The notes: generated by a model not told the origin, from the letters alone. Shown: positions 20,793 to 32,197, counted from the stretch's first letter. The stretch: DNA of 64,000 nucleotides from Avena insularis (GCA_023614405.1 CM042690.1:526272293-526336292); one strand, 5' to 3'. Program-made: numbers and translations.

Positions 20793-21970
20793 TAGGGCAT
20801 CCACTATGTTGTCCATAAGCAAAAAGTAGTCCTTATGGATGACCACATACATAGTAGAGCTTCACCTAAGCTTGTGGCTTGTCCATAAGCAATATACTCT
20901 CTCCTCTCTCTCTTGCACCTGTATACTTTTTGCAGATATATGGGTCTCAGCTTATAGATAAGTTCACTTTATCAGCCACAGCATTGATGTTGCGAAATAT
21001 GACACACAACACTATTTAGCATGGGAGGCAAATTTGGCATTAGCTCCACAACGTTTGTCTTGCCAAATATCTGCATAGTGGGCCCTTACACAGAATAAAA
21101 CAACATAGTAAAGGGTGTTCTCTCTCCCCATCGCACGAGAGAGAAGTAGTACACTGCCACATGATCATATAGAGTAGTACTTGGAATTTGGCATCGACGC
21201 ATGGAGTTTCTCTGATTCCCTAGTTTCTCAGATTTGGAACTAACCCTGCAACGTATGGAAATAGTTCCAAAAGGCAAATATCTATTTTGGAACTAGATTT
21301 GGCTCTACATTGTGGGTGCCCAGGGCATCCACTATGTTGTCTACCCACAAACCAAAAAGTAGTCCATAAGCCTATCCAAATAGTACATAGTAGAGGTTCA
21401 CTTTAGTGGAATTTCCTTAAGGGTGACCTACAATCTTATGGGTTGTCCATAAGCAATAAACAATTATGTTACTTTCTCCTCTCTCTCTTGCATGTGTGTA
21501 TTTTTAACAAACATGTGGGTCCCATCTTAAGGTGAACTCGACCTTATACATTGTACTAGCTATTTCTATAAGTTGTGTGGGTCCCATCTTATGGTAAAAG
21601 TTCACCTTATACATAGGTGGTGTTCTAGCTACTTCCACAAGCTGTGTGGGACCCATCTTATGGCAAAAGTTCACCTAGGGCATCCACTATGTTGTCCATA
21701 AGGGTGTACACAATCAAAAAGTAGTCCTTATGGATGACCACATATATATATACATAGTTGAGCTTCACCTTAAGGAAATTTTCTTAAGGGTGACCCATAA
21801 GCTTGTGGCTTGTCCAAGGGCACCCACAATGTTGCCATTGCCAAATCTGACGTAAAGGTAAATTTGGCTTTGGTATAAAATATAGCAAGAGCTCCACAAT
21901 GTACTAGTTGCAAATATTTCTAACGTGGGTCCCACCATCTAGCTAAAACAACACATGAAGCAAATATGGA
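20793..21970. repeat. Cluster of MITE-like copies with GGGCATCCACTATGTTG ends
   Basis: At least four related copies start at about 20,794, 21,323, 21,675 (GGGCATCCACTATGTTG) and 21,817 (GGGCACCCACAATGTTG). The complement of these ends (CTACATTGTGGGTGCCC) occurs at 21,304-21,320, giving a candidate element of about 527 bases (20,794-21,320). Shared internal text includes CATAAGCAAAAAGTAGTCC, GGGTGACC(C/T)A(C/T)AA and TGTGTGGGTCCCATCTTA. A unit of about 70 bases is tandemly duplicated at about 21,560-21,675. The copies are nested or butted. The superfamily is unclear; TIRs of about 17 bases suggest a MULE, hAT or similar MITE. Confidence 0.55.
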
Positions 21971-21999
21971 ACTACCCTCATAGTGTATTTGAGGTTTGT

Positions 22000-22170
22000 G
22001 CATAAATTTCATTGTGCTAAACACTATCAATAGAATATTCTAGATCCCATAATGGAAAAGAAGATACAACCGCTAGCAATGTTGGGATTTGACAATCTTG
22101 ATTCAACGACTAGTGTTGAAAGTTCTCCATACACCATACAGTTGTAAGATGTAAGATAAGATAAGAAAAA
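22000..22170 (-). repeat. Q repeat fragment
   Basis: Inverted Q text: TCCCATAATGGAAAAGAAGA, CAATGTTGGGATTTGACAAT, and GTAAGATGTAAGATAAG. The middle is diverged relative to other copies. Confidence 0.6.
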
Positions 22171-22930
22171 CGAGGCGAGGGTAATTTATGGGCCCACGCA
22201 AGGCATCGTTGTTTATAGAAAAGCCCATGTGCTGAAGCTAAAATCTTGGGAATTTGACATGATATGCGAACAACATATGTCCATGTGCTCATCCAACATA
22301 CTTCGCAATGCTCAAGTTGAATCATCACATATAAAACAATTGATGCATATGGATTGTGAAGTGTATAAGAAAAGAATCAAATTTGGTTATATTTCAGCTA
22401 ACTTAAAACTAACGATGAAATATTGAGTTAAATGCACACATGTATAGTTTTAGTTAACTTTAGCATTTGCAGAGGATAGTGTTCAGCCAAGCTAAAACGA
22501 CATCAATCTACGCAAAAAATTTACATGAACTTTCAAAAGCAATAGAAGTTGTGGAAGGACACCACTTCCAGGCCTATACTATTTTACTGTCGCAATTGCA
22601 AAAAGGCACGATCAGGACAGCTAAACGTGTATGAATTTGGTCAAATATGCTCAAATTTGTTTGAAATGGACTGATTTGCACCAGGGATGCATGCTTTGGG
22701 ATTGATTTTGTCCACTCTGCAAGATATGGGACTAATTTGTACCCAGGGTGCGAGAAGTGGGACTAAAACTATGTTTACCACGATCTTTGGCAAGAAACAA
22801 GTTGTACAGATCCTCTAACTTATACTGTAGAAGAAAAGCTAGAGAAGTCATAGGACACCAACTTTACTTCTTCCAAACAATACAATATTAAGGCCTCAAT
22901 GTCGTAAAATTAATTTGTACTACCTCCACC
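22171..22930. other. No gene or recognised repeat
   Basis: AT-rich with short open frames only. One possible spacer word, GGGACTAATTTGTACCCAGGG with TGCGAGAAGTGGGAC (about 22,725-22,765), looks like a broken inverted pair with upstream CTGATTTGCACCAGGGATG but is too weak to call. Confidence 0.4.
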
Positions 22931-22954
22931 CTAGAGCTTATTAATTAAGGCTTA

Positions 22955-23130
22955 TATTTTTGTACATGTGTGTTGCCATGTGTACCTGTGTGGCCATGTG
23001 TACATGTGTGGCCATGTGTACATGTATTTGTATGTGTCTGTGTACGTGTGTGTGGTGTGCGACCATGTACATGTATACGTGTAGCTGTTTGTGCGTGTGT
23101 GTGACGTGTGAGTGGCCAAGCATCTGCAAG
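22955..23130. repeat. GTGTGGCCATGTGTACAT minisatellite and TG-rich tract
   Basis: An 18-base unit TGTGTGGCCATGTGTACA repeats about three times in tandem (22,966-23,025). It is followed by less regular TGTGTCTGTGTACGTGTGTG text and further CCATGTACATGTATACGTGT. The frames it makes (His/Thr/Val/Cys repeats) are low-complexity and not coding. Confidence 0.75.
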
Positions 23131-23204
23131 TGTGTACATATACATTTCCATATACATGACATGTTTTAGTATGAGTATATATATGAGAGCGAGCTGTGAT
23201 ACAA

Positions 23205-23320
23205 ACATATAATCCCTCTGACCCATATTTGTTGGTTTAGATTCATCTAGATACAGATGTATCTAGTCAAGTTTTAGTGCTAGATATATCTGTATATATC
23301 TAGAGTATGTGCTATTGTGT
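23205..23320. repeat. Half Stowaway-like MITE remnant
   Basis: TAATCCCTCTGACCCATATTTG followed by TTAGATTCATCTAGATACA and ATGTATCTAGTCAAGTTTTAGTG resembles a Stowaway 5' half with internal palindrome. The right terminus (GGAGGGAG..) is not found, so it is truncated. Confidence 0.45.
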
Positions 23321-23379
23321 TGTATGTATGACATACTCGCCCCATCCGTTCGCACACACACAATAAACCATTATGATTG

Positions 23380-24500
23380 CTATATTTTATCTTATCTTAC
23401 CATCTTATCTTATCTTACCACTATATAGTGTACGGATAACTTTGAATATTGACCGTTAGATCAAGACTCACGAATCCCAACATTTCTAGTCGTTGGATCC
23501 TCTTTTCCATTCTAGCATCTAGAAGATTCTATTGATAGTCTTTAGAATAATGAATGCTATACACAAACCTCAAAACACACTTCTCCATCATATTAGAATC
23601 TTCTCCCTCGTAGCTAATAATCGTTGACTTCTGCATGATTTTATCTTATCTTACCACTATATAATGTACGAATAACTTTCAATGTTGACCGTTGGATCAA
23701 GATTCACGAATCCAGCATTTCTAGCCTTGGATGTTCTTTTCCATTCTAGCATCTAGAAGATTCTATTGATATATAGTCTTCGTCATAATGAATGCTATGT
23801 ACAAACCTCAAAACACAATTCTCCATCATACTAGAATCTTCTCCCTTGTTTCTAGGGACCATGTTATAAAAAATTGAATTTATTCGGTGTAGCTAATAAT
23901 CTTTGACTTCTACATGACATACAAAGTACAAGGACCAAATATACACCCATACTTCTTATCTTAAAACACTTCTCTATCATTCTAGAATCTTTCAAACATT
24001 TCTGTAGACCATGTTACCAAAATTAGAAGTATTAGGTATAGCTAACAAACATTTACTTCTATATTGACTTCAACATGATACAAAGTACAAGAACCAAATA
24101 TACACCCATACTTTAAAGATGTCCATCAAATTTAAAACTTTTTGAGCTTAACCTATTATATAATCATATCTTACCACTATATATATAGTGTACAAATAAC
24201 TTTGAACTTTGATCGCTGGATCAAGACTGGCAAATCCCAACACTGCTAAATAGAATTAAGTTGGATCTTCAATCCATTCTATCATCTGGAAGATTCTCTA
24301 TTGATGTTCTTTAGTGCACTGAATGTTATGCACAAACTTCAAAACACACTTCTCGGTAATTCTAGAATCATCTTCGTCATTTCTCTAGAGCATGTGGAGT
24401 ACTAGGTAACTAATAGTAGGTTGATTTCTACATGATACAAAGTACAAAGAACCAAATACACACATGGTACTTTATGGACGTAGCTCTTAATTATAATAGG
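23380..24500 (+). repeat. Three consecutive Q repeat copies (forward)
   Basis: Copies start at about 23,380, 23,640 and 24,165 with TTATCTTATCTTACCACTATATA, each followed by ATAACTTTGAATATTGACCG, TCCATTCTAGCATCTAGAAG, ATGAATGCTATGCACAAAC, AAAACACACTTCTCCATCAT and CCAAATATACACCCATACTT. Lengths differ by internal deletion; the first is the shortest. They form a direct tandem-like cluster. Confidence 0.75.
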
Positions 24501-24528
24501 TAAAGCACAAAAATTTATAAATTTGATT

Positions 24529-24550
24529 AACATATATATATATATATATA
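24529..24550. repeat. (AT)n microsatellite
   Basis: About eleven TA dinucleotides in a row, between forward Q copies on the left and inverted Q copies on the right; it sits near the centre of that inverted arrangement. Confidence 0.85.
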
Positions 24551-24574
24551 ACTATTAAATTACACGTGCCCTGA

Positions 24575-25211
24575 ACGTGAGACTCAGATAATATACGTCT
24601 GACACATATCATCAATATATAAAATTATAATACAAGTAAAGTAGAAAAATATATATAGTTGACCAACATCTATAAAAGGTATGGGTGTATATTTGGTTCT
24701 AGTACTTTGTACAGTATATATATACATATATATATCATGTAGAAGTCAGCGATTATTAGCTATCTAAAACTTGAAATTTTTGGTAACATGGTTCAAAGAA
24801 ATGAGGGAGAAGATTCTAGAATGTTGGAGAAGTGTGTTTTGAGTTTTGTGCATAGCATTCATTGCGATGAAGACTATCAATACAATTTTCTAGATGCTAG
24901 AATGGAAAAGAAGATCCAACAGCTGGAAATGTTGGGATTCATGAGTCTTGATCTAACGGTCAATATTCAAAGTTATTTGTACATTATATAGTGGTAATAT
25001 AAGATAAGAAGTATGGGCGTATATTTGGTTCTTGTACTTTGTATCATCATGTAGAAGTGAAAGATTATTAGCTACCTGACACTTGAATTTTTTGGTAACA
25101 TGGTCAAGAGAAACGAGGGAGAAGATTCTAGTATGATGGAGAGGTGTGATTTGAGGTTTGTGCATAGCATTCATTATGTTGAAGACTATCAATAGAATCT
25201 TCTAGATGCTA
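24575..25211 (-). repeat. Two inverted Q repeat copies
   Basis: The first inverted copy opens with the full outer end, CAGATAATATACGTCTGACA then CATATCATCAATATATAAAA, and continues to GTGGTAATATAAGATAAG near 25,010. The second runs from about 25,015 (GTATGGGCGTATATTTGG) and is interrupted after TCTTCTAGATGCTAG at 25,211 by a MITE. Together with 23,380-24,500 they give a large inverted arrangement. Confidence 0.75.
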
Positions 25212-25543
25212 GGGGCTTGTTTGATTCATAGTATAGGAAAAGCATAGGAATAGGAAAAACATAGGATTACAATGTCATGCCCACTTTAATCCTATAGGAA
25301 CCCATATATAGATGCAAGAAAGTTTGTTTGATTCCATCGAAGGAAAAAAGGATTCTAAGAAAGAGGTTTGGGCGTGGATTGATGTTAGATTTCCTATGCA
25401 ATCTAGTGCAAAGGATTACCTAGGAAAATCTCCTATAGGAATCAATAATCATACGAATCAAACAACAATTATAGAAAAAATTCTTATGGGATTTAATCCT
25501 ATAAATTTCCCATGTAAATCCTTTGAATCAAACATGATGGCCT
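25212..25543. mobile_element. TIR MITE (hAT-like by sequence feel) inside a Q repeat
   Basis: Left end GGGCTTGTTTGATTCATAGT and right end GAATCAAACATGATGGC share TGTTTGATTC as an inverted core. Internal motifs such as ATAGGAAAAACATAGGA are characteristic of a common grass MITE group. The host Q text is AGATGCTAG before and CTAGAATGG after, so a CTAG-containing duplication was made. The superfamily is not certain. Confidence 0.65.
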
Positions 25544-25685
25544 AGAATGGAAAAGAAGATCCAACGACTAGAAATGTTGGGATTCGTAGTCTTGATCTGA
25601 TGGTCAACATTCAAAGTTATTCGTACACTATATAAAAAAGTGGTAAGATAATGGAAAGATGAGATAGTGGTAAGATATACTACTC
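25544..25685 (-). repeat. Remainder of the interrupted Q repeat
   Basis: CTAGAATGGAAAAGAAGATCC, GAAATGTTGGGATTCGTAG, and TATTCGTACACTATAT continue the inverted copy that was broken at 25,211. Confidence 0.75.
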
Positions 25686-25774
25686 TTGTTTCTCCATGTC
25701 ACACCCCGAGAAGAAGAAGCACACACACACAAAGATATATATATAGAGAGAGAGACTCACAAAGATTGCTCTTG

Positions 25775-26848
25775 ATGTTATACTGCGAAACTATTTTGAA
25801 GGTGTACACTGTGGGTCAATATCTTGAAAATTGTCGAGATTTCTGAATGACTCAATATCTTGATATATATGAATTTGCATGCTGGAAACTCTTACACAGA
25901 TTAAAAAATTTAAAGGATATAAAGGAAAATGAATAAACGAAAAGGGTCTGCATGACATCCTCTCGTCCGTAGTACCAGCCATGAAAAAATGGTGAACATG
26001 AGATTTGAAACATTCGAAAAAGTCATAGTCACATTAGATATGGCCTGAACACTCGAGGGTTTCTCGAGCGGAACGATCGATTAGTTCATGGCCATATCTA
26101 CATCATAGTTCATGATAATGTTCCCATATTTGGTAGATGGGTGTGTCTTGCCATGGTATACAATAATGATGGGGTGGTAGTTTTGAACTAGTATTAGGAA
26201 AAACATGTTCAAATTTCCGAGTTGTATCTTTAGGGTCTATGTTGTAAAAGTATAGGTCCTAGCTGTATTTTGGTTTTCTTTTTGGACCACTATGTAATTA
26301 TTATGCCCACCATTAGATTTTAACGCGCATGTTCTTGGTACTTCGGGGCAGATTCCTTGTTAGAAAGAAAAAGAAAAAGTTCCTAGTGACCGGAATTATT
26401 TTGCGCACAAATATTTTGGATCTGAATGCCCCAGACCAAATTTTCAGAACAAAAAGGACTATTGTGCAAAACTTGAGTAGTCCGTACTTCTACTGAACCA
26501 GGGGCACCAGAAAATTAACCCCAAAACTGCCAAAGAAAAAAAGGAAGAAAAAAACGAAGAGCAAGAAGAGATTATTAATGGGGGGCAGTGCGAGAGCAGC
26601 GAAGGAGTTGAAGGCGGTGCGATGTTAGAGTAAAGCTAGTTTGACGGGTTTCTGACGCGAGGTACAAGTACCTACTACTAGTAACACAGTACTACTAGTA
26701 GTACTATTATATTTTCTCTCTCCTTCGCTGTCTCTCACCATCCATCCTCTCTCCCCCTCCTGTGCAGCGCCCCGAGCGCACCGGCCGGCTGATCTCTGCC
26801 TTGTCCCACTGCGTCGCGCCGCACACGTTTGCCTTTGTATGGCCGCTG
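25775..26848 (+). repeat. Direct duplication block, copy A
   Basis: Starts near GTTATACTGCGAAACTATTT and ends near CCTTTGTATGGCCGCT. The same 1.07-kb text is found at 32,648-33,715 with small differences (estimated about 90-95% identical by eye). It contains a hairpin AGATATGGCC..GGCCATATCT (26,035-26,098), an A-rich GAAAAAAAGGAAGAAAAAAA tract, a CTACTACTAG tract and a TCTCACCATCCATCCTCTC segment. No gene is recognised in it. An LTR-like insertion follows at about 26,850. Confidence 0.8.
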
Positions 26849-26849
26849 T

Positions 26850-29800
26850 TGTGACCTGGGATCTGGTAAGGATCCCAAGTCCCTGTGATTAGCATGCTAG
26901 TCCCTGGATCAATAGCTAGCACTTCACAGTCGATGAATATCATGTAAAACACAAGTCATTATTACACGAATAATCCAGAGTATAATTATTACAACTTGCA
27001 TAGCTTATAGCTAGCTCAAATAAAACAGCGGATACTAAGTAAATCTTGAGTCCATCAACGCCTCAGGCTAGTTGCGTGAAGACCCGTGATCCCTACGCAC
27101 CTTTCAGTCTTCAGATTCTGCACAATAGACGTGCAGCCAACAAGTTGGGTCAATACTTCGAATGTATTGGCAAATTATACCAAGGAAAGAATAAGACTAT
27201 CTCTACATGCAAGGCTAAGTATAGGCTTTGGGGTTCTTTTGCATAAGGCCAATTTTCTCTAAGTAAGAAGAAAAGAGGAAGAGTTTACCCTACTTTGTAA
27301 ACATTGATAAGTAGTATAGGGTCGAATGGAACATGTGGATATTATTCACCAAGTGTCCAATCAACCTAGCACTTGGATATTATGCACCAAGTCCCCAAGA
27401 TCCCACCCAATGGCGATATCACTCACGCCTTGGGGTTTATAAAACTTTAAGTTTGGAAAAGAGAGAGGAAGATCTTTCAGAGGCTACATCCTTCAGATGC
27501 TCAAAGTGTCCTTTTCCGTGAACTCGGCTGATCGATCAGTTTACAATACTCTCGAGAGGTTGTGCACTTTCCCCACAATCCACAATCAAGTCCTTTTACA
27601 GACAATACCATGGCGAAGCCTTCCCTTAGTAGCCCCTCTACCAGCTGGATCCAACCATGCCAAGAACCTCCAAATGTTGGTACCCGGTGAGGTTTCCTAC
27701 TAAGTACTAAGCCAAGACAGAGCCCATATGTATTGTGGTTGCACTGGAAGCTTCTGAATTCTGAAACATGGCAGACTTCTTTGATTCCTGGGCGAGCGTC
27801 CTCCACCAAATATCCACTCGTTGACCTGACAACCATTCCGCCCAGAAGAAAACTTAGTTTTATTTTGAAGGGTGTTTTAAGAAGAAAACTTCGCTCGAGA
27901 GAGCTCTCATACTTAGAAAATTTTTGAGTCTTTCGAACCCCCCAACGGTACTTACTATATATATAGCATAGCAAGCAATACTTAGCAAAAATAGGGGAAA
28001 CCTATTAGGACGGAAATTCCTAAGTATAAAGCTACTCATGGCATACTACAAAACCATACTTGCAAAAATAGTAATAAGAAAATCTACTAAAGACCTACAC
28101 ATGCATACTACAAGATTTGAAGAGTAAAACATGCATAGTCAAAAACTGGGACATAATATGTACAAGCGGTGTAACTTGCCTTGATCCGAGCAGCACTCTA
28201 CACAACAGTTCTCCTCAGCGCACTCCGAATAATCTAATGAAACACAAACATAGATCCAATCACAAATTGCACAAAACAATGTCACGAAGGTAAATATGCA
28301 TGCATGCAACATGGTAATATGCAAGGATGGATTCAATTTCGACGAAGGGTTTTATTCTGGGGTGTTGTTGAGTTGGGGATGTCATTAGTATCGATTTCCC
28401 ATAGATTTGAAGTATTTTGGATTAATACTTAATTAAACATGCTCATAAATAGATCTACACTTCCAATCTACCTCGAAACAGATCTAAATACTCTAAGCAT
28501 GATATAACAATTTTCCACAGAAGATCTCGTAGATACAAAACCAACGCAACAAGAATCAACTAAAACAGAGTTATGGATATTTTTCTAGAATTAAAATACT
28601 CCAATCTAAACTTTAAGTCCTACCACAAGATTACTGTAGTAAAGAAGAAATATTATTGCATATCTGTGTTCTACTCAATTTTGCGAATACAACGGTATAT
28701 TATATGCAATTTTTGGACGAGTACTCGATTTACTATGAATTAAACAAGATTAAAATGATTTCTGCCGATTTAAAAACAAAACAGATCAGCGGCCAGCTAC
28801 GCGGTGCCAAGTGGCAGCTCGGGATTGGGTCGGCGGGCCGACGCGGCGCTGACTCAGCACGCTGACGCGGCACTGCCACGCGGCGCGAGGGGATTGGCTG
28901 ATACCCCTTCGGCCTGGCCATCTAATCCTAGGCGTTAGAGTAAAATCGGACGGCTGGGGGGGGTGGCTGGCAACTTACCGGTGGCAGAGCGGACGCGGAC
29001 GACGGCGGGCGGTGGCGGCACGTTGGTGGTGGTTGGCGGTCGTCGGCGTCCTCGCTGTGGTGCTCCCCCGGCTCGACGGAGTAGATGACGGCGGCAGCCT
29101 CCTCCTTGCGGTTCCGTTCCCAGGAACGGTGTCGCCTATCTCCGCCTCGAGCAGCGGCAAACAACGGCCGTTCTTCGCGGATTCCGGCAAGACTACGGTG
29201 AGAAATCATGGAGGCTGTGGTGCGCTACAGAGAGGGAAAAATGTGTGAGAAGAACCGGTACAGCAAGGGGATACCGAGAAGGGAAAGAGGAGGGGCAGAG
29301 GGTGCCGGAACCTTGGCGTCGAGTGTCAGCGGTGGCGTACTCCAGCGAGGTCTATGGCGGCAGCCCAGCGGCGATTTGTGTAAATAGGGTTAGGGTTTTT
29401 GGGAGGCGTGCCAAGGGGTACTTATAGGCGGCCTGGCTTGGCACGGGGGTCACGAAAATCCTCTCCAATTCGGCCGGACTTGGTTCTAGAAGCGGCGGCG
29501 AGGCGAGTTCATTCCGGACTCGTCGGAACGACGATGATGGGGTGGGGCCGGGGTGTCAGCAGCTGTAGGGGCACGGTGCGGGCTGCGCGGTGCTGGGCCG
29601 GCCCACGCGCTATGCGCCACACACTCTCTAGGCGGGGCCGTGGTTAGGCCACGGGCTGGTCTAGCCGGCCCGCTAGGCTAGATCCCCTTTTTTTATATTT
29701 ATTCTTTTTATTTTCTGTTTCACTATTTGTCTTATATCTTTTGCAAACGGACTCCAAATTAAGTGAAATTGGTCTCTAAAATTTTGTAAAAAGAAGGATA

Positions 29801-29957
29801 TTAGTATGGGGTTATAAGATAACACTTTTGCAAGGGTTTAGAAGGTTAGTTTTTGTATAACCCCTTTTTGTCTTTATATGACAATAGGGTTTGGAAAAGT
29901 ATCTGATGCAGATTTTATTGTGTGATGCCATGATGCATGCTTCTAGTAACATCTGCA
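26850..29957 (-). mobile_element. LTR-like insertion (about 3.1 kb), probable solo LTR on minus strand
   Basis: It begins about TGTGACCTGGGATCTGG and ends about GTAACATCTGCA. Copy B of the flanking duplication is not interrupted by it, and AAGAGTCTCTAGCGTGTT resumes at 29,959 as in copy B at 33,737. On the minus strand it has a TATA-like CCTATAAGTACCCC (29,411-29,426) followed by a GC-rich leader (29,390 down to 28,800). The layout resembles very long LTRs of the Sukkula/LARD kind known in Triticeae; family identity is a guess. Frames in the leader are low-complexity and present on both strands. No matching target duplication was found. Confidence 0.5.
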
Positions 29958-30899
29958 TAAGAGTCTCTAGCGTGTTGGTCAGCTGCCTTGGTATATACTA
30001 GTAAACTGTACATGCTTCGCACGACTATTTTATTGCGAGCACTCCAATAACTTACCTTATTAACGTATAATAATATCCTGCATAATTTAGAACTTTGGTG
30101 CAATACTTGGTCGACTTGTTAGAACTAAACATCTCTCTGGTATTTTAGAAGTACTCCCAAACATGTTTCTAGCTTACCAAGATATCGTGTATTTTTTAAT
30201 GGATGCAGTACTATAGATGGTTTTGCATGACTGTCGACATGAACAATTTTGGTTTTGCATTGTTCACATTTGACGTCCAAGTAGACAATGTACATATACC
30301 TCTCCATGAACAATGATTGGAGTCTACACTGAATGTTACGTGTAAGTTTCGTCGTTTTTCCCTACTTTCTAAATGTTACGTTAAACTAGCATTATTTCCA
30401 ATGATGCATGAAACGACCAAAAAAGAGTTGTGACCTTTTTTTAGTATCTAAAAATATTTTCATTGTTAATAATTATTTTTTACCATTTTATAGAGAATTC
30501 CATAAAACGAAACAATGTTTTCACTATCAGGGGAAATGTTTCCATTACATGACAAAAAACAATGTCTTTATCACCAAGAATATATAGCACAAGAAATGAA
30601 TTCCAACACAATAACCATATGCAATGATCAGATGTGTATAAACCTTAGTGACTTAATGTATGCCTTTTTTCCATATGAAGGTTGTTGGTTAATAAAAACA
30701 TAATGTTTGTTAAACCCACATGTGATCTGTCCATATAAATGACAAAGTGACAGTAACCATGGAGAACCGTCATACGTCTTCCCTTCTCCTTTTTTGCGAA
30801 AAGGATCCTGGTATTAAAAGAAACATCGAACACTACAAAGCACCTCAACAAAAACTAAAAATTTCATCGAAATCCTTGAGATGCCCTTCATCTTCAACC
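29958..30899. other. AT-rich spacer, no gene recognised
   Basis: Contains ATGTTACGT repeated at about 30,331 and 30,373 and short open frames only. It would be the 3' flank of the gene at 30,900-31,600. Confidence 0.4.
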
Positions 30900-31600
30900 T
30901 CAGTTGCCCGCGCCACGAGGAGCAATGGTACCTGCTAGATTGACATGTTTTTTTGTAAAGCTGTCAAGGATATCCCTGCGACGGAGGCTGGCGGCCGTGC
31001 GGACATTGTTCATGACCGACGTGCCCTGGAATACACACTGCTCAAGGAGGTCGATGAAGAGGTCCATCTCGTCATGCTGGGCAAGACGCTGCGCGATAAC
31101 AGCTACCTCCATGTAGACGTCTGCCGGTGCGACGGGCAAAGCCTCGGAAAGATGCAGGGCCATCAGTGCACGGAACAGATCGTCTCTACAGAGACTAGCC
31201 AGGGAAGTGGTGAGCGCGGCAACAACCTGGGGAGGAACACCTGGACCAAAATTTGGGGCTAAAACTCAGTTATAGATAGGCTAGATGAATAAAGTCCATA
31301 GAAGAAAACAATATCGCTGCTGGTAGCATGCATTGTGGCAAACGTACCTGTTGCGTATGCGTCACGGCGCATGGCCTAAAGGCGGGTAGTGAGGTCGTCC
31401 ACCGTGCCTGTGATGATGCCGAAGCTGGTGAGGAAAGAGTCCACCGTCTTCTTGAGCCAGGCTGTGAAGATGGTGTTAGAATGGCTGTGTGCCACGGCGT
31501 GTGCCAGCACGACACGGAGGCTCTGCAAAGAGTTGACCTGGGGGTGGGCGTCCCTGGCTTTCTCTATCAGACGGATGGCGCTCGCCCACACAACCTCCAT
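30900..31600 (-). CDS. Small two-exon gene of unknown function, one internal stop
   Basis: Minus strand. Exon 1 runs from ATG 31,600 to 31,348 (MEVVWASAIRLIEKARDAHP, then TAWLKKTVDSFLTSFGIITG). Donor GCAACAG/GTACGT and acceptor TTTTAG/CC at 31,258 join in phase. Exon 2 (31,258 to TGA at 30,900) reads APNFGPGVPPQVVAALTTSL, then LMALHLSEALPVAPADVYME and LAQHDEMDLFIDLLEQCVFQ. The product would be about 203 residues, largely helical, with no recognised domain, signal or membrane segment. A CT/GA-rich leader and a TATA box lie upstream. The one defect is a TAG at codon 75 (31,376-31,378), where CAG is likely ancestral. Exon 2 may instead end at a donor-like CAG/GTACC (30,932), with a further exon unseen. 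I do not recognise the family. It could be a recently disabled gene or a captured gene fragment. Confidence 0.5.
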
Positions 31601-31607
31601 CTTTCCT

Positions 31608-31640
31608 TCTCCCTCTCTCCCTCTCTCTCTCTCTCTGGAT
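31608..31640 (-). promoter_or_regulatory. GA-rich leader upstream of the ATG
   Basis: On the minus strand a run of GAGAGAGAGAG followed by GGGAGGGAGAGAGGG lies 10-40 bases before the ATG at 31,600. Such GA/CT tracts are frequent in plant 5' leaders and core promoters. Confidence 0.45.
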
Positions 31641-31712
31641 ATCGCTTTGCGGCAGACTCCACCGCTGCTCAATCTAGGTACTTTTGTACTCTTGCTTTTG
31701 GAAGTATATTAC

Positions 31713-31721
31713 ATATATATA
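31713..31721 (-). promoter_or_regulatory. Candidate TATA box of the small gene
   Basis: On the minus strand ACTATATATATGTAAT lies about 115 bases upstream of the ATG at 31,600. That is a reasonable distance for a plant promoter with a leader of about 80-85 bases. The region is also generally AT-rich, so this is moderate evidence. Confidence 0.4.
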
Positions 31722-31888
31722 GTAGTACTATGGAGTAGTACTAGTAGTACTACTCGTACAAGAAATCAACGGTAGAAAGCTACAACCACCAGTATAGTTT
31801 ACCTTCAAGTATTAAGTGCCTACCTAACCAAGCTTGCATGCTTATCTTGGTAATTGTGCGGCCTCTCGCATAGCCAAATCCCGACTTA

Positions 31889-32155
31889 GGCTGGTCATAG
31901 TGTGAAGTAAGTAGTAGTAACATGCATATGTTACTAGTCAGTTACTACCTCCATAGTGGAAAATAACATAGGTGTAGTATCATGCACAGTCTCATTTATT
32001 GCAATGTAGACTCATTTTGTCTTGAAATGTGTGATGTTATGGTAACATAGCTAGTTACCACAAGCCTCTCTCTCATCATATAATTGCATGCCATATCATC
32101 TAAATGCTTAGTTGGCAATACAAGTAGGACTAGGTTACTCCCACTATGACTAGCC
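31889..32155. mobile_element. Tourist/Harbinger-like MITE with TTA duplication
   Basis: Terminal inverted repeats GGCTGGTCATAGTG and CACTATGACTAGCC (one mismatch when inverted). It is flanked by TTA at 31,886-31,888 and 32,156-32,158, as expected for PIF/Harbinger elements. 267 bases; internal text includes GTAGTAACATGCATATGTTA. Located 290 bases upstream of the start of the small gene. Confidence 0.85.
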
Positions 32156-32197
32156 TTAAAATGGAGTACTAGTAATGCATGTTCAAAAAAATATGTA

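Noticed and set aside
22945..23226. 93-codon frame rich in His and Thr
   Set aside because: Produced by the TG-rich minisatellite.
30902..30932. Third exon of the small gene starting near 30,890 (DEGHLKDFDEIFSF)
   Set aside because: It would need an intron of about 40 bases, too short for plants; listed only as a curiosity.
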